A stretch of DNA of 64,000 nucleotides from Halorussus salinisoli (GTDB taxonomy: Archaea > Halobacteriota > Halobacteria > Halobacteriales > Haladaptataceae), in contig SZNP01000004.1 of the NCBI GenBank assembly GCA_005239435.1, positions 310,001 to 374,000 of the forward strand, read 5' to 3'. Of the stretch, positions 55,801 through 63,526 are shown piece by piece. The translations under genes and the position numbers were made by a program. The notes below the pieces were generated by a model that had not been told where the DNA came from, did no database searches, and saw only the letters and a list, made by a program, of their open reading frames with translations. The number at the start of each line of letters is the position of its first letter. Within the stretch, counting starts at the first letter, position 1.

Positions 55801-56318
55801 ACGTCTTGGAGTTCGCACCGACCGTTCTGCCCGCACGTCGTACACCGCAGGTTGTGGTTCGCCAGCACGAGGTCGAGGTTCACGTCTCGGGCTTCCGCGG
55901 CGTCAGTCGCGTCGGTTCGCACGTCGAGTCCCTCCTCGGCTGGGAAGCTACAGGCCGGGACGACGCCGTGTTCGTCGGTCTCGACCATGCAGGTCCGACA
56001 CGTCCCCCGCGGGCCGATTTGGTCTGCCTGCTCGGTGTCACGGTCGTAGTAACACAGCGCCGGAACGTCGGATTCGGTTTCGACCGTCTCGATGGCGTCG
56101 ATGAGCGTTGCCCCCGGCGGGACGGCGACGGGGTCGCCGTCGACCGTCACCGTCGTCATGCCGTCGTCCTCGGCACCCACTTCGGGGTCGTTCGCCGTCC
56201 CGGTGCGGAAGTCCTCGGTCAGCGGCGTGTCCGATCGCGGGTCCTCGACGTCCGGCACGCCGGGCGTCGCGTCGGTGGGACTGTACTCGGTCGGGCCGGG
56301 GCTGTCGTCTTTGCTCAT
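52878..56318 (-). CDS. fdhF: Formate dehydrogenase alpha subunit with NuoG-like N-terminus
   Basis: The 1146-residue protein has, in order: a [2Fe-2S] domain (C89, C107, C110, C123); a His-Cys [4Fe-4S] site (H155, C159, C162, C168); two ferredoxin clusters (C209-C212-C215-C219, C254-C257-C260-C264); an Ala/Glu-rich linker of about 130 residues; then the molybdopterin oxidoreductase domain with its own [4Fe-4S] (C404, C407, C411, C441). The Mo/W ligand is the Cys in VDNCTRLCHSSTVA (C532, next to H533), so it is a Cys not Sec enzyme. The C-terminal molybdopterin-binding barrel includes VETSMRHVPESFVTIHPEA. It oxidises formate to CO2. TAA of the upstream NuoF-like gene overlaps its ATG by one base. 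Confidence 0.94.
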   Translation of the reverse strand: MSKDDSPGPTEYSPTDATPGVPDVEDPRSDTPLTEDFRTGTANDPEVGAEDDGMTTVTVDGDPVAVPPGATLIDAIETVETESDVPALCYYDRDTEQADQIGPRGTCRTCMVETDEHGVVPACSFPAEEGLDVRTDATDAAEARDVNLDLVLANHNLRCTTCGQNGRCELQDVSIEHGVNEPRYGVFDERDEYAPIDDSSVIQIDRNKCILCNRCVEACNDVQNAGVLRMSGQGDDIHIDFQKPEAETMAESTCISCGHCVTVCPTGSLVEDGLTDATTIPLPGFTQKNSIGEVREATPVETADTAEEPNRDVPETASGAAEADRASESARAAVDQDGVAGFMARAKEQASKVSEQAASETLETVEHAAESVAEKSLTVGQLFDAAEVVSTGRKRDITVADTTCTYCGVGCRFDLYGKGEEVLGVRPADPEQTPANDFSTCVKGKFGYDFVDSDQRLTTPLIKEDGEFREASWDEALDLVAERLTEIRDQHGANSLAVTSTSKGTNEENFLAQKFARQVLGTPHVDNCTRLCHSSTVAALKETVGYGAMTNRINEDIGKTDCYLITGSNTTESHPVLATRIVQNVRDGADLFVFDPRETTIAEHADQYSRTKPGADIAWLNGMMRHIIDESLHDEAFIEERTKHFDELKETVEPYTPEAVAEVTDVPPAELKRAAETIAAADTCVYGWAMGLTQHSHGTRNALAIANLALLCGHLGKPRSGLSPFRGQNNVQGGGGDMGPIPNTLPGYQSVEDDDVLDKFEESWGVRPPGEVGLRITEMFSAIPGVEKTTSGGDGDDAYGGDESADERARGTDDPSADEGYTPDNTDLHGMYIVGENPAVSEPDLEHADRALEALDFLVVQELFMTETAEHADVVLPAASMAEKYGTVTNTERRVQLVRPAVESPDEARTDAAILQDLAGRFGFDWEYGSPADVMDEINDLTPIYGGVTYDRLEEKEDGLQWPCWDEDHPGTPYLYDEEFNFDDGLARFVPSELPDDRLPAGTESYPFTLTTGRVLYHWHTGSMTRRVETSMRHVPESFVTIHPEAAERLGIEDGEYVRVESEQGDIVVKANVEETSEPDVLFVPMHFVHGAVNKLTKEEFDPTSKIPQYKVTNVQVRPLGTDPDEEPTSPAELAEGGSNTLAGDD

Positions 56319-57985
56319 TATCGGCTCACCTCACAGACGCCGCTCGGACAGCGGCCGTCGGCGTGCGCCTCGAACTCGGTCTCGAATCGTTCGACGGCCG
56401 TCCCCACCGTTCGGGCGGCCGACTGGCCGAAGTAACAGAGGCTCGAACTCTCCATCGTACGCGTCAGTTCACGTATCATGTCGTCTTCGTAGCTCCCGTC
56501 GTAGACGTCACGTAGCAGGTCGAGGAGCTGTTTCGATCCCTCGCGGCAGGGGAAACACCGCCCGCAGTTCTCCTCGCTGGCGAACCGCGTGCGCTTCCCG
56601 GCGGTCGCCACCGGACACCGGTTCTCGCCGAACAGTTCCACCACGCCCGCGGTCCCGAGGTCGGCACCTGCGAGCGCGACCGAACTCGCGCCGTGGTCGA
56701 GCGACCGCGTGAACCCGCCGAACTGCCCGCCGACGCACGCCATCTCGACTCCTCCGTCGGCGTCGACGGCGTCACGGACCTCGGCCAACGACCCGCCGGT
56801 CGGCAGTTCGATGGTCGCCGGCGTCTCGACGTCGCCGGTCACGGTGAACACCCGCGTACCGGGGTCGGCGTCGCTGGCGTCGAACGCGTCGGGGTCGAGC
56901 AGTGCACGCCGTATCTGGGCGACCGTCCGCGGCGTGTGGACGACCGTGGGACGCCCGTAGAGTCCGTGCCGAGCGGGACCGGGCGGGCGGAGACGCGCTT
57001 CCAGTCGGTCGTTGCCTTCCAGTGCTTCGAGCGCCATGGTCGGCTCTCCGGCGATGTACTCGCTGGGTCCGGCGACTACCTGTGGGGTGTCGGTACCGTC
57101 GACGTTCGTCTCGCCATCGTCGCCATTCGTCTCGCGGCCGAGTGCGTCCACGACGGTCCGCGCCGCGCGGCGAGTTCGGTTCCGGGCGAGATTGTCGCCC
57201 TCGTTCGCGTACACGACGACGTCGCTCGGGTCTGCACCGACGATGGCGGCGACGGCGATCGCCCCGTCGAGGACCGTCGCCGGTGCCCCGGCGAGAAGCG
57301 TGCGGTCGGCGTCGTTGCGAGGGTCGCTCTCGTTCGCGTTCACGACCACAACCGGGTCACCCGGCGTCTCGCGGGCGGTCTCCAACTCGTCGGCGACCGG
57401 CGCGTCTTTGCTCGCGTCGCCTCTCCCCCGCCCGCGAACCCCCACGTCGCAGAGTCGGTCGAACGCGCGCTCGGGGTCATTGCGTGCGAAGGTCGCCGCC
57501 CTCGCACCGGTCGCGTCTCCATCGGGGTCGGTCCAGCCGCACGCGCCGAGGACGCCCCGAGCGCCGACCGCGAGCGGTCCGTCCGACGGCGTGGGGAGCG
57601 CGTCGGCGTCCGGGTCGTGTTCGACGACCCACCTCGCGTCGTCGGCTCCGACTTCTCCCGAGTCGGCGCGCTCGACGAGCGAGCGAACCCGTTCGGCGGA
57701 CGGACACACGTGATACGCTGTCCGCCCCTCGCACGTGACGAGAACGAGCGGTTCAAGCGCGCGAACGCCAGTCGAACCGACTTCGAGGACGGTCGTCTGA
57801 TCGCTCGCAGTCCGAGCAGCTTCCAGCAATCGTCGCTCTCGTTCCGGTTCTCCCCCGGTTTCCCTCCGCTCGCCTCCCCTTGTAGACCGGTCCGTTTTCC
57901 AAACGTCGTCGCCGTCGTCTCGTCCGCCGTGGTCGACCGTGACCCGAACGACTGCATCGTCGCAGAAATCTCCTCCCGTATCCAT
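56318..57985 (-). CDS. NuoF-like formate dehydrogenase subunit
   Basis: The 555-residue protein matches NuoF/FdsB C-terminally. The [4Fe-4S] site is ENCGRCFPCREGSKQLLDLL (C474, C477, C480) with C517 in SSLCYFGQSA. The central part follows NuoF (VVVVNANESDPRNDADRTLL, ATVLDGAIAVAAIVGADPS). However, the usual FMN/NADH loop GRGGAGFP is changed to RGRGRGDASKDAP, and the first 90 residues are a charged extension. So electron transfer through the cluster is likely, but NADH binding is doubtful. It is the first large gene of the operon, with TAATG overlap to fdhF. Confidence 0.85.
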   Translation of the reverse strand: MDTGGDFCDDAVVRVTVDHGGRDDGDDVWKTDRSTRGGERRETGGEPERERRLLEAARTASDQTTVLEVGSTGVRALEPLVLVTCEGRTAYHVCPSAERVRSLVERADSGEVGADDARWVVEHDPDADALPTPSDGPLAVGARGVLGACGWTDPDGDATGARAATFARNDPERAFDRLCDVGVRGRGRGDASKDAPVADELETARETPGDPVVVVNANESDPRNDADRTLLAGAPATVLDGAIAVAAIVGADPSDVVVYANEGDNLARNRTRRAARTVVDALGRETNGDDGETNVDGTDTPQVVAGPSEYIAGEPTMALEALEGNDRLEARLRPPGPARHGLYGRPTVVHTPRTVAQIRRALLDPDAFDASDADPGTRVFTVTGDVETPATIELPTGGSLAEVRDAVDADGGVEMACVGGQFGGFTRSLDHGASSVALAGADLGTAGVVELFGENRCPVATAGKRTRFASEENCGRCFPCREGSKQLLDLLRDVYDGSYEDDMIRELTRTMESSSLCYFGQSAARTVGTAVERFETEFEAHADGRCPSGVCEVSR

Positions 57986-58068
57986 ATCGGTACTTCCCCG
58001 AGAACGCCAGAAAACGTTGTGGCCTTTCCTTAGTCTGCCAACCTCCTCGGATGAATCGACTCGGCCAG

Positions 58069-58275
58069 CTACACCGGGTCCGTACCGGGATTCCGCTCGG
58101 GGTTCGGACCCCGAGCGTCGCGGTCCTCACTCGTGTCTCGTTTCGAGCGGCGGTACGACCGCGCGAGCGGCGCTCGTTTCCGCCACGCCCAGAAGGCGAG
58201 ACCGCCGACCGCTGCGAACAGCAACGCGACGACGAGGGTGCTAACGCCGGTCGACTTCGTCCGTTTGTCGTCCAT
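58069..58275 (-). CDS. Small single-helix membrane protein
   Basis: The 68-residue protein starts MDDKRTKSTGVSTLVVALLF and has one membrane helix (TLVVALLFAAVGGLAFWAW), then a basic tail (RKRAPLARSYRRSKRDTSED) and a Pro-rich end. It lies 83 bp upstream of the NuoF-like gene on the same strand and may be co-transcribed, possibly as a membrane tether for the enzyme. No family is recognised. Confidence 0.5.
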   Translation of the reverse strand: MDDKRTKSTGVSTLVVALLFAAVGGLAFWAWRKRAPLARSYRRSKRDTSEDRDARGPNPERNPGTDPV

Positions 58276-58481
58276 ATGTCGTCTACTTCCGCGGTCGTGG
58301 ATATGGATTGGGGCCGAGGACGAAGCGTCCCACACGGTTTTCCCAGTCTCCGGTGCGGTATACGATGTCACCTTCTCCGGCCTAGAGGTATTCGGCAGTA
58401 TATAATCGACAAAGATTAAATAAACATACATCGATGGGCGCGACTTTCGGACTTTCTTATTCCCTAATAAGATTCCCAAGA

Positions 58482-58772
58482 ATGGCGTCTCGCTCTGCTG
58501 AACTAATGCATTGCCTTGTATTCGGCATCCTCTTCGCGGTACTGGTTTCTCGACCACCGCTACGGGAGTACGCGGACGGCGTCGGCGAGAGTACGAGGCT
58601 CGGGCTCGTCTACGGATTCGTCATCTGGATAGTCGCTGCAGGAATCGTCATGCCGATCTGGTTGCAAACGGTCGGATTTCAGGGAGCACCACCGTTGCCG
58701 AACTTCGACGTGCTGAGTCTCGTCACTAACTCACTCCACCCCGATGCGTATAACCGTAATCTAACCCCGTAG
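58482..58772 (+). pseudogene. Haloarchaeal membrane protein, trimmed at both ends
   Basis: The readable part, AELMHCLVFGILFAVLVSRP, REYADGVGESTRLGLVYGFV, IWIVAAGIVMPIWLQTVGFQ and GAPPLPNFDVLSLVTNSLH, matches the middle of a haloarchaeal membrane protein family with a longer N-terminus (two more helices) and a C-terminal helix. Both are missing. After LVTNSLH the sequence diverges and soon stops. So it is probably a broken gene, although the ATG and stop give a complete 96-codon frame. Confidence 0.5.
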
Positions 58773-58825
58773 TAAGGTGGTTACGTCGGGGAAATCGCGA
58801 TATATCGACACGAACCGATGGGCCG

Positions 58826-59296
58826 CTACCGCCCTTTGTCGACCTTCTGCCCCGTCTGTACGTACGTCGCAAGTCCATCTAAGACCTCGTCGAACGTCTC
58901 CTCGAACTTCGATTTCATCACCAGTTGCCCCATCACCCACCCTACCGGTCCGTACTTCGGAGTGAAATTAGCGGTCATCGTGACCGTCGACCGGCTATCG
59001 TCGACCGATTCAACGTCGATTTCGACAACGTTCGTTTTCAAAGGGAACTCACCGACGTCGAGGAAATTAACTGCGTACCCTTCCTTCGGTTCGTATTCGA
59101 CGATCTGTTCTTCGATTCGGTTGCCATCGTAGAATCGACACTCTCGAGTCGCTCCGATTCCTGTATCGGGGCCGTCGACGATACCCGATGTTTTGATGTT
59201 TGGGTTGTAGTTCGCAACATCACCAAAATCGTCTAGAACCGACCAGACGTCATCGATCGGCGCATCGATCGTCCTGCTTACACTTACCGTATGCAT
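58826..59296 (-). CDS. SRPBCC-family (START-like) protein
   Basis: The 156-residue protein begins MHTVSVSRTIDAPIDDVWSV, DFGDVANYNPNIKTSGIVDG, then strands RECRFYDGNRIEEQIVEYEP and VEIDVESVDDSRSTVTMTAN, and the long C-terminal helix QLVMKSKFEETFDEVLDGLA. This is the helix-grip fold that binds hydrophobic ligands (polyketide cyclase/dehydrase-like). A TATA-like TTATCC is about 25 nt before the start. Ligand unknown. Confidence 0.88.
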   Translation of the reverse strand: MHTVSVSRTIDAPIDDVWSVLDDFGDVANYNPNIKTSGIVDGPDTGIGATRECRFYDGNRIEEQIVEYEPKEGYAVNFLDVGEFPLKTNVVEIDVESVDDSRSTVTMTANFTPKYGPVGWVMGQLVMKSKFEETFDEVLDGLATYVQTGQKVDKGR

Positions 59297-59467
59297 ACAG
59301 ACGGTAGGTAGTGTCTATGGATAAGCGTAATTGCGAGGTGTACAACAAACGCACAACCGCTACTACGAGTTCCACAGGGGCCCTCGGATTGTTCTAGTAG
59401 GGTGGAGTATTCTTCGTTACGGATGTATCTTCATCAGCGACTTCGGTTTTCGACAATTCGAAATAGT

Positions 59468-59875
59468 TCATCCGTTGACGTGCGAGTCATCGCTAGCTTC
59501 GAACCAGACGCCAACGCCCCCGTCCGGATACCCGATCCGATAGTCACAGTAGAGGTCCGCGACGGCTCGGTAGAAACTCGGCAAAACGACCGTTCGTAGG
59601 TCTGCGTCGGGTTGGTCGCCATGCTCGTACACCGTGATGGAAGCCGCGTCGATGATCGCTTCGTCGACTGGTTCTGGGACGATCGGCACTGGCGCAGTGC
59701 GAACGAACGCAGTCCGGAATGCCTCGCCGAGTTGATTGGCGAACACTTCCGTCGGTTCGAACGTGTCGTACCCACGGTCGATCAGTAGATACCACGTCTT
59801 GTGCACGAGGTCGGTACCGCTCGGAATGTCGTATCCAGCGAACGCATTGTTTCGGGTGGTGCAAGTTCGAGTCAT
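59468..59875 (-). CDS. Hypothetical haloarchaeal protein
   Basis: The 135-residue acidic protein reads MTRTCTTRNNAFAGYDIPSG, TWYLLIDRGYDTFEPTEVFA, VPEPVDEAIIDAASITVYEH and YRIGYPDGGVGVWFEASDD. Mixed alpha/beta composition without membrane segments; no recognised family. The composition and the conserved-looking aromatic residues suggest a real gene. It lies alone between the SRPBCC gene and a broken reductase. Confidence 0.55.
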   Translation of the reverse strand: MTRTCTTRNNAFAGYDIPSGTDLVHKTWYLLIDRGYDTFEPTEVFANQLGEAFRTAFVRTAPVPIVPEPVDEAIIDAASITVYEHGDQPDADLRTVVLPSFYRAVADLYCDYRIGYPDGGVGVWFEASDDSHVNG

Positions 59876-60230
59876 GGTCTGTCCGGTCGGATTCGGTAGG
59901 GCCGTCGCCGTCCTAGGCTACCTATAGTTACTAGATAACGCTTTGTAACCTATAAAGATGCGCCATGGAGTCTGTAAGCTGCTTACGCCACGGTAACTCC
60001 AAAACTGCGAACGGACTTTGTCTCGTAAAATCGAATCGCGATACGGTATTGAACTTCTGCGGAGGCTCCACCGTGACTTTTGTCCGTTTGGGAACGGCTT
60101 ACCGTTCTAGAATGACTTCGAGTCTTTCCGTGCCACTAACCGCACAGTAACTCCGTTACGTTTCTACCGCTCACTCACTTCTAGGATAACTAATACTTAT
60201 GAGCTACCCGGCGGAACTAAGTTACCGTAG
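59876..60230. other. Gap without supported genes
   Basis: No start/stop frame with haloarchaeal protein composition is visible in these 355 bp. A short plus-strand frame near 59965 is Cys/Ser-rich and unlike a gene. Confidence 0.4.
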
Positions 60231-60722
60231 GTGACCCCAAACGTGACCAACCAACGAGAGAAAACCGAGAGTAGTCCTGAAGACGACGTCGTCGGAGGTA
60301 GCCCCGCAGGATTGACGACAGCGCTCTACACGACGCGACTCGGCCACGACACGGCAGTGTACGACTGCGGCGGTGGCCGCGCGGCGATGATACGAGACAC
60401 TCACAACCTCATCGGCGTCTCCGAAGCCGTTTCCGGCAACGAGTATCTTCAATCAGCAATCGACCAGCTCTAGGGATACGGAGCGGATTACGAGCGTGCA
60501 TTCGTCACCTCCATCGAGGCGGCTGAGAAAACCTCCAAGTGCTTCCGACTCGAGACGACTGACGGGATGGTGTTCACTGACCGAGTCGTCCTCGTAACGG
60601 GACTCGGGGACGCACGCCCCGGCCCGCCGCTCCCCCGTACCGGTCGCGGCTTCCACTACTGCCTGCACTGCGACGCCTACATGTTCATCGACGAGCCAAT
60701 GGAAACTTGCCCGTGTCCGTGA
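60231..60722 (+). pseudogene. Thioredoxin-reductase-like FAD/NAD(P) protein, broken
   Basis: The frame from a GTG has a damaged dinucleotide loop (DDVVGGSPAGLTTALYTTRL, one residue short), HDTAVYDCGGGRAAMIRDTH and SVGN-like helix, then TAG (60471-60473). Reading on in frame gives GYGADYERAFVTSIEAAEKT, DRVVLVTGLGDARPGPPLP and the CLHC pair in FHYCLHCDAYM. The sequence then stops before the second nucleotide-binding half. This equals the first half of a flavin reductase of the TrxR type. One internal stop plus a missing 3' half make it a pseudogene. Confidence 0.8.
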
Positions 60723-61748
60723 GTCCGTCGACTGACGAACTCACTTCGGGTCGCCATCCGCGAAATACAGACTGAGTGCATCCGGCGAGCCGGGACTACT
60801 ACTCCTTTTACATGTTGAGAAAATGAGATAATATTATAGAATTATTTATACATTATATGTAGTGTCAACCTACAAGATAGAAAATGACGACCGCGCGACA
60901 GTCAAGAGCCGCTAGTAGAGACGGATGTCAATAAACATATTATGGAAAAATAATAAAATTTATATCCAAAAACATAATGTAGATAAAATCATATCGTGAA
61001 TCGTTGCAGAAGTAATTAGATTCACGCAGGTGGGAATTCGTGCTCTATTCTGTGATAATGATCGCGTCCGTGACTGTCGATGATCTCCACGACGCTAACG
61101 ATGCCGTCACACCCGGAAAACCGCAAGACCACTATCGATTACATTTAGACACAAAGACGACGTTTCAGATGTCATGTCGTCCTAATAATACTAACCTCTA
61201 GCAACAGTATACTGATACTTAGGCAACTATCCACCTTTACGCAATAAAAATGGATAATCTACGAGTATTTTATACCTGTTTCCGAATTTGACCGATTACG
61301 ATGCCTCAACGAGGACGACGGAATGTTCAAATAAAGGAAAATGCGGTGTCACGTATTCATACGGCTAGATTCGGCATCTATTTCGGTCGTCCGATTCTGA
61401 CTCCAACTGTCAGTATTCGAGGATAGCTGGTAGTGCTAATGCAGCGAAATAGTACAATTAATTATGTATACTTGGCTGTTTGCTGACCTGATAAACTCGC
61501 CAAAGACGGCCTCAATTGTTTCGATTGCCAGTCTTAAATACTGTTGGCCGATTTGTGGACGGAAAATGGATACGAGTTGTATCTATCGTACAGTTCTAGT
61601 TTTCTATAGTATTAAGCACCTCAAACTTCGTCTCGTGCATCCCTTATTTCGTTCTGCCGTACGGATTTAGTGTTTGGCTTCCCTCACAGACTAAAATCCC
61701 GTTATTTGGGAGCCGCTAAGACTTTAATCGGGGTTGGAAGGGACGGAT
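60723..61748. other. 1-kb AT-rich stretch without genes
   Basis: Base composition changes sharply to AT-rich (many runs such as ataatattatagaattat near 60830). No reading frame over 70 codons has haloarchaeal composition. A 30-codon frame from ATG 61058 is too short and unsupported. It ends at the stop of the ABC permease gene and may be non-coding relic DNA or an unrecognised RNA locus. Confidence 0.5.
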
Positions 61749-62591
61749 CTATTTCACCACCCGAGAAGAGAGTTTCTCCGCAGCTGCGGCTATCAGGAGC
61801 GAGAAGATGATGATCACCGTCCCGACGGCGTTAATCGTCGGCTCGATTCCCGTTTTGATCTTGCCGTAAATCACGATCGGAAGAGTTTCGACGTCGCTCC
61901 CCACCCAGAAGAACGTCTGGGTAAAGTTGTCGAACGAGAGCGTGAACGCGAACAGCATGCCCGCAATAATCCCCGGAGCGATCAGCGGAAGGGTTACTTC
62001 GTAGAAGGTTCGGAGTTCCGAGGCGCCGAGATTTTGAGCTGCTTCCTCCAACTCGCGGTCGAATCCGTACAGTTGCGAAGCAACTACGAGAATGACGAAC
62101 GGCAGTGCAATGAGGATATGCCCGATCACGACGGAGAGGAACGTCCCCTGAATGCCGATGATGGAATAGAGGGTGAGAACGGCGATGCCGGTCACGACCC
62201 ACGGCACGACAATCGGTGAGAGAAACACCGTATAGAGCACACTGGAATCCAACCATGGAGTGTCGAAGTCGCTACGAACCATGCCAAACGCAGCGAGTGT
62301 ACCGATAACGCCCGCCCCAATCGCTGTAATAATAGCAATTTGGAGGCTCTGAATGAACGCGGAAACGATTCGTTCGTCATGTCCGGGGGGAATGAGATTG
62401 AGATACCATTTCAGAGTAAACCCCTCCATTGGGAATGACGGGACTTTCTGTTCGGTGAACGAAAGTAGAATCACGATTACGACCGGCGCATACAGGAACA
62501 CGTACACGAGATACGTGAACCAGCGTAGTGCCCGCTTGCTGTTGCGATCGGAGAGTTCCATAACTCCGAGTGCACGGTGAACGGGGTTCAT
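61749..62591 (-). CDS. potC: ABC transporter permease, PotC-like
   Basis: The 280-residue protein has six membrane helices. It carries the inner-membrane permease signature EEAAQNLGASELRTFYEVTL, PLIAPGIIAGMLFAFTLSF (the EAA loop that contacts the ATPase), as in PotC of the spermidine/putrescine importer. Other spans are VYVFLYAPVVIVILLSF and FLSPIVVPWVVTGIAVLTLY. Its start overlaps the stop of the potB-like gene by 4 bp (ATGA). Part of a polyamine/opine-type importer operon whose ATPase is upstream. Confidence 0.92.
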   Translation of the reverse strand: MNPVHRALGVMELSDRNSKRALRWFTYLVYVFLYAPVVIVILLSFTEQKVPSFPMEGFTLKWYLNLIPPGHDERIVSAFIQSLQIAIITAIGAGVIGTLAAFGMVRSDFDTPWLDSSVLYTVFLSPIVVPWVVTGIAVLTLYSIIGIQGTFLSVVIGHILIALPFVILVVASQLYGFDRELEEAAQNLGASELRTFYEVTLPLIAPGIIAGMLFAFTLSFDNFTQTFFWVGSDVETLPIVIYGKIKTGIEPTINAVGTVIIIFSLLIAAAAEKLSSRVVK

Positions 62592-63526
62592 GCGCTCTCA
62601 CCGCCGTACAACCCACCAAGACCAACGAGATGGTTGAAAACGAAGACCAGAGTCAGAGAGATCGCAGTGACGACGACGGCCATCGCACTGCCGACTTCCC
62701 ACGCCTGAAACTGGCCGAACATCTCACTGATAACATTGGCAATCATGATGTTGCGCGAGCCACCGAGAAGCAGTGGAACGACAAACGATCCAAACGCGAG
62801 GACGTACACGATAGCGACGCCAGCGGCGATTCCCGGGAGACTTTGTGGGAGCGTTACTTCGTAGAAGGCACGGAGCTTGTTCGCACCGAGGTTTTTCGCA
62901 GCCTCGATCTGCGTTCGGTCGAATCGGTTGAGCGAAGTGTAGATTGGAAGTAGCATGAACGGGAGGAACACGTGGACGAGTCCTAGGACGATCGATCCTT
63001 GACTGAAGAGATAGTCACCCGGTTGCTCCATTACTCCGAAAACGGTCACAAAAAGGTAATTGAGGACGCCTTGACGGCCCAAAATAAGCCGCCACGCGTA
63101 CGTCCGAATAACGATATTGATCCAGAAGGGAAGGATCACGAGCAGTACGAGCAAATTCTTGTGCGCACTCTCCGTAAACGCTAGAAAGTATGCTACTGGA
63201 TAGGCAATTGCCAGGGTTATCACGGTCACCTGGATTCCGATGAAGATGGATTCCCAGAGCACTGTTCGATAGAACTCGTCGGTGAGAAACTCGATGTAAT
63301 TCTGGATGGTGAATTCGTAGGCATCCGCGGGTGGAGCGGTCTTCAGAACGCTGTAGAACACGATGATGGCGAACGAAACGACGAAGAAAATGAGGAGATA
63401 TGTAAGTCCAACGAACAACTGTGCTGACGCAAGGTGGTCACGATACCGGGAAACAAGTTCGTTGACTCGGGTTCGAACGGTTATGGATTGCTGAACGCTG
63501 CGATCAGTGGCTTCAGGCTGGCTCAT
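62588..63526 (-). CDS. potB: ABC transporter permease, PotB-like
   Basis: The 312-residue protein has a short N-terminal cytoplasmic tail and six helices, with the EAA loop IEAAKNLGANKLRAFYEVTL, PQSLPGIAAGVAIVYVLAFG. Other spans are LFVGLTYLLIFFVVSFAIIV and AYPVAYFLAFTESAHKNLLV. It pairs with the PotC-like gene; both overlap neighbours by 4 bp, so the operon is tightly coupled. Likely polyamine or similar cation import. Confidence 0.92.
   Translation of the reverse strand: MSQPEATDRSVQQSITVRTRVNELVSRYRDHLASAQLFVGLTYLLIFFVVSFAIIVFYSVLKTAPPADAYEFTIQNYIEFLTDEFYRTVLWESIFIGIQVTVITLAIAYPVAYFLAFTESAHKNLLVLLVILPFWINIVIRTYAWRLILGRQGVLNYLFVTVFGVMEQPGDYLFSQGSIVLGLVHVFLPFMLLPIYTSLNRFDRTQIEAAKNLGANKLRAFYEVTLPQSLPGIAAGVAIVYVLAFGSFVVPLLLGGSRNIMIANVISEMFGQFQAWEVGSAMAVVVTAISLTLVFVFNHLVGLGGLYGGESA

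Noticed and set aside
56693..58033. 446-residue open frame opposite the NuoF-like gene
   Set aside because: Antisense shadow: basic, Arg/Gly/Val-rich composition, no motifs, while the other strand has clear Fe-S motifs.
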